Assembly (NCBI GenBank): GCA_052034115.1
Contig: JBPOIZ010000092.1
Coordinates: forward strand, 1-25,679
DNA from: Lutibacillus sp052034115
Lineage (GTDB): Bacteria; Actinomycetota; Actinomycetes; Actinomycetales; Dermatophilaceae
DNA: 25,679 bases
Direction of reading: 5' to 3'
Both the position numbers and the translations under genes were made by a program. Shown here piece after piece: positions 22,110 through 25,679 of this stretch (position 1 is the first letter of the stretch; every line of letters starts with the position of its first letter). The notes beneath the pieces are model-generated. The model was given only the letters and a program-made list of their open reading frames with translations. It searched no databases and was not told the origin of the DNA.

Positions 22110-23999
22110 CTACTTCTTGGTCTTCTCCGTGGCGGGTTCATTCGACAGTGCGGCGATGAAGGCTTCCTGCGGGACTTCGACGCGCCCGACCATCTTCATC
22201 CGGCGCTTGCCTTCCTTCTGCTTCTCGAGGAGCTTGCGCTTTCGGGTGATGTCGCCGCCGTAGCACTTCGCCAGGACGTCCTTACGGATCGCCCGCACGG
22301 TCTCACGAGCAATGATGCGCGACCCGATCGCCGCCTGGATCGGCACCTCGAACTGCTGCCGGGGAATGAGTTCCTTGAGTTTGCCGGCCATCATCACGCC
22401 GTAGGCGTAGGCCTTGTCCTTGTGGACGATGGAGGAGAAGGCGTCAACGGTGTCCCCGTGCAGCAGGATGTCGACCTTGACCAGTTCGGCATCCTGGTCC
22501 CCGTCGGCCTCGTAGTCGAGCGAGGCGTAGCCCTTGGTCCGGGACTTGAGCTGGTCGAAGAAGTCGAAGACGATCTCGGCCAGCGGCAGGGTGTAACGCA
22601 TCTCGACCCGCTCCGGGCTGAGGTAGTCCATCCCGCGCAGGGTGCCGCGACGCTGCTGGCACAGCTCCATGATCGAGCCGATGTAGTCGCTAGGCGCCAA
22701 GATGGTCGCCCGCACGATCGGCTCGCGGACACTGGCGACCTTCCCGGTCGGGAACTCGCTCGGGTTCGTCACGACGACGAGCGAGCGGTCCTCCATGGTC
22801 ACGTCGTACTCGACGTTGGGCAGGGTCGAGATGAGATCGAGGTTGAACTCGCGTTCGAGCCGCTCCCGGACGATCTCCAGGTGCAGCATCCCGAGGAAGC
22901 CGACGCGGAAGCCGAAGCCCAGCGCGGCCGAGGTCTCCGGCTCGTAGACCAGCGCGGCGTCGTTGAGCTTGAGCTTGTCGAGGGCGTCGCGAAGGGCCGG
23001 ATAGTCCGAGCCGTCGATGGGGTACAGCCCGGAGAAGACCATCGGTTTCGGGTCCCGATAGCCACCCAGGGAGGTCTTGGCCGGCTTGCTCGAGTTCGTC
23101 ACGGTGTCACCCACGCGCGACTGACGCACATCCTTGACCCCGGTGATGAGGTAGCCGACCTCCCCCACACCGAGGCCGGCGGACGGCTCCGGCTCCGGAG
23201 AGATGACCCCGATCTCGAGCAGCTCGTGGGTCGCCTTGGTCGACATCATGAGGATCCGCTCACGCGGGTTGAGGTTCCCGTCGACCACCCGCACGTAGGT
23301 GACCACCCCGCGGTAGGTGTCGTAGACCGAGTCGAAGATCATCGCCCGGGCAGGCGCACTGGCATCACCTGTGGGGTGGGGGATCTGCCGGACGATCTGA
23401 TCGAGCAGCGGTTCGACGCCCTCCCCTGTCTTGCCGCTGACCTTCAAACAGGCATCCGGCTCGACGCCGATGAGGTGGGCCAGCTCCTCGGCATACTTTT
23501 CCGGCTGGGCAGCCGGAAGGTCGATCTTGTTGAGCACCGGGATGATGGTCAGGTCGTTCTCCATCGCCAGATAGAGGTTGGCCAACGTCTGGGCCTCGAT
23601 GCCCTGCGCCGCGTCGACGAGCAGCACAGCACCCTCGCAGGCCGCCAGGGATCGGCTCACCTCGTAGGTGAAGTCGACGTGCCCGGGGGTGTCGATCATG
23701 TTCAACGCGTAGGTCGTGCCGTCGCTCTCCCAGGGCATACGCACTGCCTGGCTCTTGATGGTGATGCCGCGCTCGCGCTCGATGTCCATCCGGTCGAGAT
23801 ACTGGGCGCGCATCGCGCGCTGATCGACGACGCCGGTCAGCTGGAGCATCCGATCAGCCAGCGTCGACTTGCCGTGGTCGATGTGGGCGATGATGCAGAA
23901 GTTGCGCAGCAACTCCGGCGGGGTCGCGTGCGGAGGCAGCGCGGTGCGGGCCATCGGTGACACGGGTGCGGCATACCTCTCGAACGGGTGAGTCGCCAT
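22110..23999 (-). CDS. lepA: Elongation factor 4 (LepA/EF-4)
   Basis: A translational GTPase that acts on ribosomes in initiation or back-translocation. The 629-residue protein shows G1 AHIDHGKST, G2 RERGITIKSQ, G3 DTPGHVDF, G4 NKIDLP, then domains II and III, and the LepA-specific C-terminus (DFFDQLKSRTKGYASLDY and AKCYGGDITRKRKLLEKQKE). ATG 23999 has GGGAGG 4 nt before it. An in-frame GTG nearer the G domain (23951 region) could also serve but is less likely. It is divergent from the PemK-like gene with 43 bp between starts. Confidence 0.98.
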   Translation of the reverse strand: MATHPFERYAAPVSPMARTALPPHATPPELLRNFCIIAHIDHGKSTLADRMLQLTGVVDQRAMRAQYLDRMDIERERGITIKSQAVRMPWESDGTTYALNMIDTPGHVDFTYEVSRSLAACEGAVLLVDAAQGIEAQTLANLYLAMENDLTIIPVLNKIDLPAAQPEKYAEELAHLIGVEPDACLKVSGKTGEGVEPLLDQIVRQIPHPTGDASAPARAMIFDSVYDTYRGVVTYVRVVDGNLNPRERILMMSTKATHELLEIGVISPEPEPSAGLGVGEVGYLITGVKDVRQSRVGDTVTNSSKPAKTSLGGYRDPKPMVFSGLYPIDGSDYPALRDALDKLKLNDAALVYEPETSAALGFGFRVGFLGMLHLEIVRERLEREFNLDLISTLPNVEYDVTMEDRSLVVVTNPSEFPTGKVASVREPIVRATILAPSDYIGSIMELCQQRRGTLRGMDYLSPERVEMRYTLPLAEIVFDFFDQLKSRTKGYASLDYEADGDQDAELVKVDILLHGDTVDAFSSIVHKDKAYAYGVMMAGKLKELIPRQQFEVPIQAAIGSRIIARETVRAIRKDVLAKCYGGDITRKRKLLEKQKEGKRRMKMVGRVEVPQEAFIAALSNEPATEKTKK

Positions 24000-24030
24000 A
24001 TCCTCCCACGACTCGGTGCGGTGCCGCGGC

Positions 24031-24036
24031 TACGGT
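24031..24036 (+). promoter_or_regulatory. -10 hexamer TACGGT of the PemK-like gene
   Basis: TACGGT lies 6 nt before ATG 24043 in the 43-bp gap opposite lepA. Fits a leaderless mRNA. Confidence 0.45.
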
Positions 24037-24042
24037 AGGCAC

Positions 24043-24591
24043 ATGAACCCGCTGAGTCGAGCCGCGAGCCTGATCCTGCGGGCGCTGCGTCAGGCGACCC
24101 GAGCCGCCCAACCGCCTCGACCACCGAGCCGGGGCCGGGCCAGGCTGGACCCTGCGCCACCGCCGGCCGAGAGTTCGACCTACCCCGGCGACTACGTCGG
24201 CGTCCCGACCATGACCTACGCCCCACACCCCGATGGCGACCCCGATCCGGGTGAGATCGTGTGGTGCTGGGTGCCCTTTGAGGACGACCACAGCCAGGGC
24301 AAGGACCGCCCGGTGTTGCTCGTCGGCCGCGACGGGCATTGGGTGCTCGGGCTGCCGCTGACCAGCAAGGACCACGATCGCGACGCCGCCCAGGAGGCCC
24401 GCGCCGGTCGGGACTGGGTGGACATCGGCACCGGGGCCTGGGATCGAGGGGGTCGTCCGAGCGAGGTGCGCGTCAACCGAGTGGTGCGCATCGACCCCGG
24501 GACCATCCGCCGAGAGGGCGCGGTCCTCGACCGGGATCGGTTCCTGGCGGTGGCCGACGCAGTGCGGCGCAGCCTCGGCTCCGGCCACTGA
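24043..24591 (+). CDS. PemK/MazF-like domain protein, no antitoxin visible
   Basis: A 182-residue protein. Residues 1-60 form a basic, Pro/Arg-rich tail (PPRPPSRGRARLDPAPPPAE); from about 70 the sequence follows the PemK/MazF fold: GEIVWCWVPFEDDHSQGKDR, PVLLVGRDG, LGLPLTSKD. The Arg of KDRPVLL and the Thr/Ser of LTSK sit where MazF RNases have functional residues, but activity cannot be judged. There is no adjacent small antitoxin gene in either direction, so it may be a solitary, domesticated member. It lies opposite lepA. The start is supported by TACGGT 6 nt before the ATG. The muramidase gene starts 88 bp downstream. Confidence 0.8.
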   Translation: MNPLSRAASLILRALRQATRAAQPPRPPSRGRARLDPAPPPAESSTYPGDYVGVPTMTYAPHPDGDPDPGEIVWCWVPFEDDHSQGKDRPVLLVGRDGHWVLGLPLTSKDHDRDAAQEARAGRDWVDIGTGAWDRGGRPSEVRVNRVVRIDPGTIRREGAVLDRDRFLAVADAVRRSLGSGH

Positions 24592-24633
24592 TCCGGCGGC
24601 GAACGCCGCGGGGTCGCCGCCCGATAGGGCAGG

Positions 24634-24639
24634 TAGCCT
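24634..24639 (+). promoter_or_regulatory. -10 hexamer TAGCCT of the muramidase gene
   Basis: TAGCCT lies about 40 bp before GTG 24680, leaving a leader that contains the TTGGAGG ribosome-binding site. Unlike most neighbours, this gene appears to have a leadered mRNA. Confidence 0.35.
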
Positions 24640-24679
24640 GGTCGCCTGCCCGGCCTCGACTGTCCCCCTTGGAGGTCAC

Positions 24680-25546
24680 GTGTTCGCCCCAGCCCTGCTT
24701 CGCCGACCCTCCGCGGGCCGCCCCGTCGTGGCAGCCGCGCTCGCCACGGTCATCGCGTTGACGATGCCCGCGATCGCCCGTGCCGATGTCGACATACCGG
24801 CCCTGGCGGGAAGGCCCGGCGCCGCCAAGCCGGTGCGAGACGGACAAGCCTGGATGGGCTGGTCCGTCGGCGCACAGACGGCGACCTCCGCCGCGCTTCC
24901 TGGCCCGCCCAGCACCCTGGCGGCGGCCACCCAGATCGCCGGGGTGGATGTGTCCTCCTGGGACGGCAACGTCGACTGGGCCTCCCGGTGGTCGTCGGGG
25001 CGCCGGTTCGCCTATATCAAAGCGACCGAGGGCACCACCTATGTCAACCCGTACTTCGCGCAGCAGTACAACGGGTCCTACCAGGTAGGCATGATCCGCG
25101 GCGCCTACCATTTCGCCCGCCCCGACCGATCGACCGGCCGGGTGCAGGCGGACTTCTTCGCCTCCAAGGGCGGGGCGTGGTCGGCCGACGGACGGACCCT
25201 GCCCGGCACCATCGACCTGGAGAGCAACCCGTATGGCGAGATGTGCTACGGCCTGACCACGACGCAGATGACCTCGTGGATCGCCGATTTCCTGGCCCGC
25301 TACCGGGCCCGCACCGGCCGGCACGCCGTGATCTACACGACGAACGCCTGGTGGACCACGTGCACCGGGAACACCACCAAGTTCACCGCGACCAGCCCGC
25401 TGTGGATCGCTCGCTGGGCGTCCACGCCGGGCACGTTGCCGGCGAAATACCCCTACTACACGTTCTGGCAGTACTCGAACAGCCCGTATGACAAGGACTA
25501 CTTCAACGGCGACCTGTCCCGCCTGCGGGCCCTAGCCCTGGGTTAG
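24680..25546 (+). CDS. Secreted GH25 muramidase (lysozyme)
   Basis: Cleaves the glycan backbone of peptidoglycan. The 288-residue protein starts with a signal peptide (Arg-rich n-region, VVAAALATVIALTMPAIARA, predicted cleavage near residue 34), then a linker to about residue 86. The GH25 barrel follows: GVDVSSWDGNVDW (Asp90), FAYIKATEGTTYVNP, IRGAYHFARP, TIDLES (Asp179, Glu181, the DxE catalytic pair), VIYTTNAWW and TFWQYSNSP. GTG 24680 has TTGGAGG close before it. No cell-wall-binding repeat is present. It is followed directly by a strong terminator. Its likely use is cell-wall turnover or attack on other bacteria. Confidence 0.94.
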   Translation: MFAPALLRRPSAGRPVVAAALATVIALTMPAIARADVDIPALAGRPGAAKPVRDGQAWMGWSVGAQTATSAALPGPPSTLAAATQIAGVDVSSWDGNVDWASRWSSGRRFAYIKATEGTTYVNPYFAQQYNGSYQVGMIRGAYHFARPDRSTGRVQADFFASKGGAWSADGRTLPGTIDLESNPYGEMCYGLTTTQMTSWIADFLARYRARTGRHAVIYTTNAWWTTCTGNTTKFTATSPLWIARWASTPGTLPAKYPYYTFWQYSNSPYDKDYFNGDLSRLRALALG

Positions 25547-25555
25547 CGGCGCCGG

Positions 25556-25600
25556 ACACAGGTGAGGGCCGACTCCGCCGGAGTCGGCCCTCACCTGTGT
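25556..25600. terminator. Bidirectional terminator between GH25 and rpsT
   Basis: A perfect inverted repeat with 21-bp arms (25556-25576 and 25580-25600) and a 3-nt loop (GCC). The arms begin ACACAGGTGAGGG and end CCCTCACCTGTGT. It lies between two convergent genes, 9 bp after the GH25 stop and 6 bp from the rpsT stop, so it can serve both. Confidence 0.85.
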
Positions 25601-25606
25601 GCTCAC

Positions 25607-25679
25607 TTAGAGCGAGGCGTGCTTGCGAGCCATCGCCGACTTCTTGTTGGCGGCCTGGTTCTTGTGGATGACGCCCTTG
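25607..25679 (-). CDS. rpsT: 30S ribosomal protein S20 (C-terminal part)
   Basis: Only the last 23 residues are in the window: KGVIHKNQAANKKSAMARKH, then ASL and a TAA stop. This is the typical basic C-terminus of S20, which binds 16S rRNA in the 30S body. The N-terminal part lies beyond the right edge. In many actinobacteria rpsT is near lepA, as here. Confidence 0.93.
   Translation of the reverse strand, partial: KGVIHKNQAANKKSAMARKHASL

Noticed and set aside
24592..24679. Antitoxin partner for the PemK-like protein
   Set aside because: The 88-bp gap and the 43-bp gap upstream are too short and contain promoter elements rather than an ORF.

Overview
This is a 25.7 kb stretch of a high-GC Gram-positive (actinobacterial) chromosome. 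Three things point to Actinobacteria, most likely Micrococcales near Intrasporangiaceae: very GC-rich third codon positions, a housekeeping order of hrcA-dnaJ-rsmE, phoH-ybeY-hlyC/corC-era, recO, leuA, hemW, lepA and rpsT, and many genes whose start codon lies 6-7 nt after a -10 hexamer (leaderless style). The family-level placement is inference. No phage, transposase, tRNA, rRNA or CRISPR was seen.

Layout. 1-527: 3' part missing, recO (-). 601-2058 (+): an unknown protein and an AlkB-type dioxygenase with a LexA/SOS box in its promoter. 2155-3723 (-): a SAM methyltransferase and an ECHDC3-like crotonase. 3837-5696 (-): leuA with a leader peptide and an RNA structure that can mask its ribosome-binding site. 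5787-6212 (+): a HIT protein. 6236-7997 (-): a GntR regulator and ACC deaminase (acdS), each with a nearly identical 14-bp palindrome at its 5' end. 8152-9327 (+): a protealysin-type M4 protease. 9527-13222 (-): the overlapping operon phoH-ybeY-hlyC/corC-era. 13277-13618 (-): a second HIT protein. 13689-15298 (+): an ECF-like sigma factor overlapping a membrane-anchored GerMN/Gmad2 protein. 15321-18228 (-): hrcA-dnaJ-rsmE behind a perfect CIRCE element. 18355-19655 (+): DUF3097 and DUF4870 proteins. 19648-21438 (-): a MOSC protein and hemW. 21439-22109: a non-coding zone with an array of UUCG-capped hairpins, a strong terminator and one possible 25-residue ORF. 22110-23999 (-): lepA. 24043-25546 (+): a PemK-like protein and a secreted GH25 muramidase. 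25607-25679 (-): the C-terminus of rpsT.

How the genes fit together. Most minus-strand genes serve ribosome biogenesis and translation (era, ybeY, rsmE, lepA, rpsT), proteostasis (hrcA, dnaJ), heme (hemW), leucine synthesis (leuA) and recombination (recO). Accessory functions (SOS-linked alkylation repair, ACC deaminase with its regulator, M4 protease, sigma/GerMN pair, PemK-like protein) sit between these blocks, mostly on the plus strand. The strongest regulatory signals read directly from sequence are the leuA leader, the LexA box on alkB, the paired palindromes of gntR and acdS, the CIRCE element, and the covarying hairpin array after lepA. The hexamer CATACC/GGTATG is also unusually frequent across the window (26 copies).
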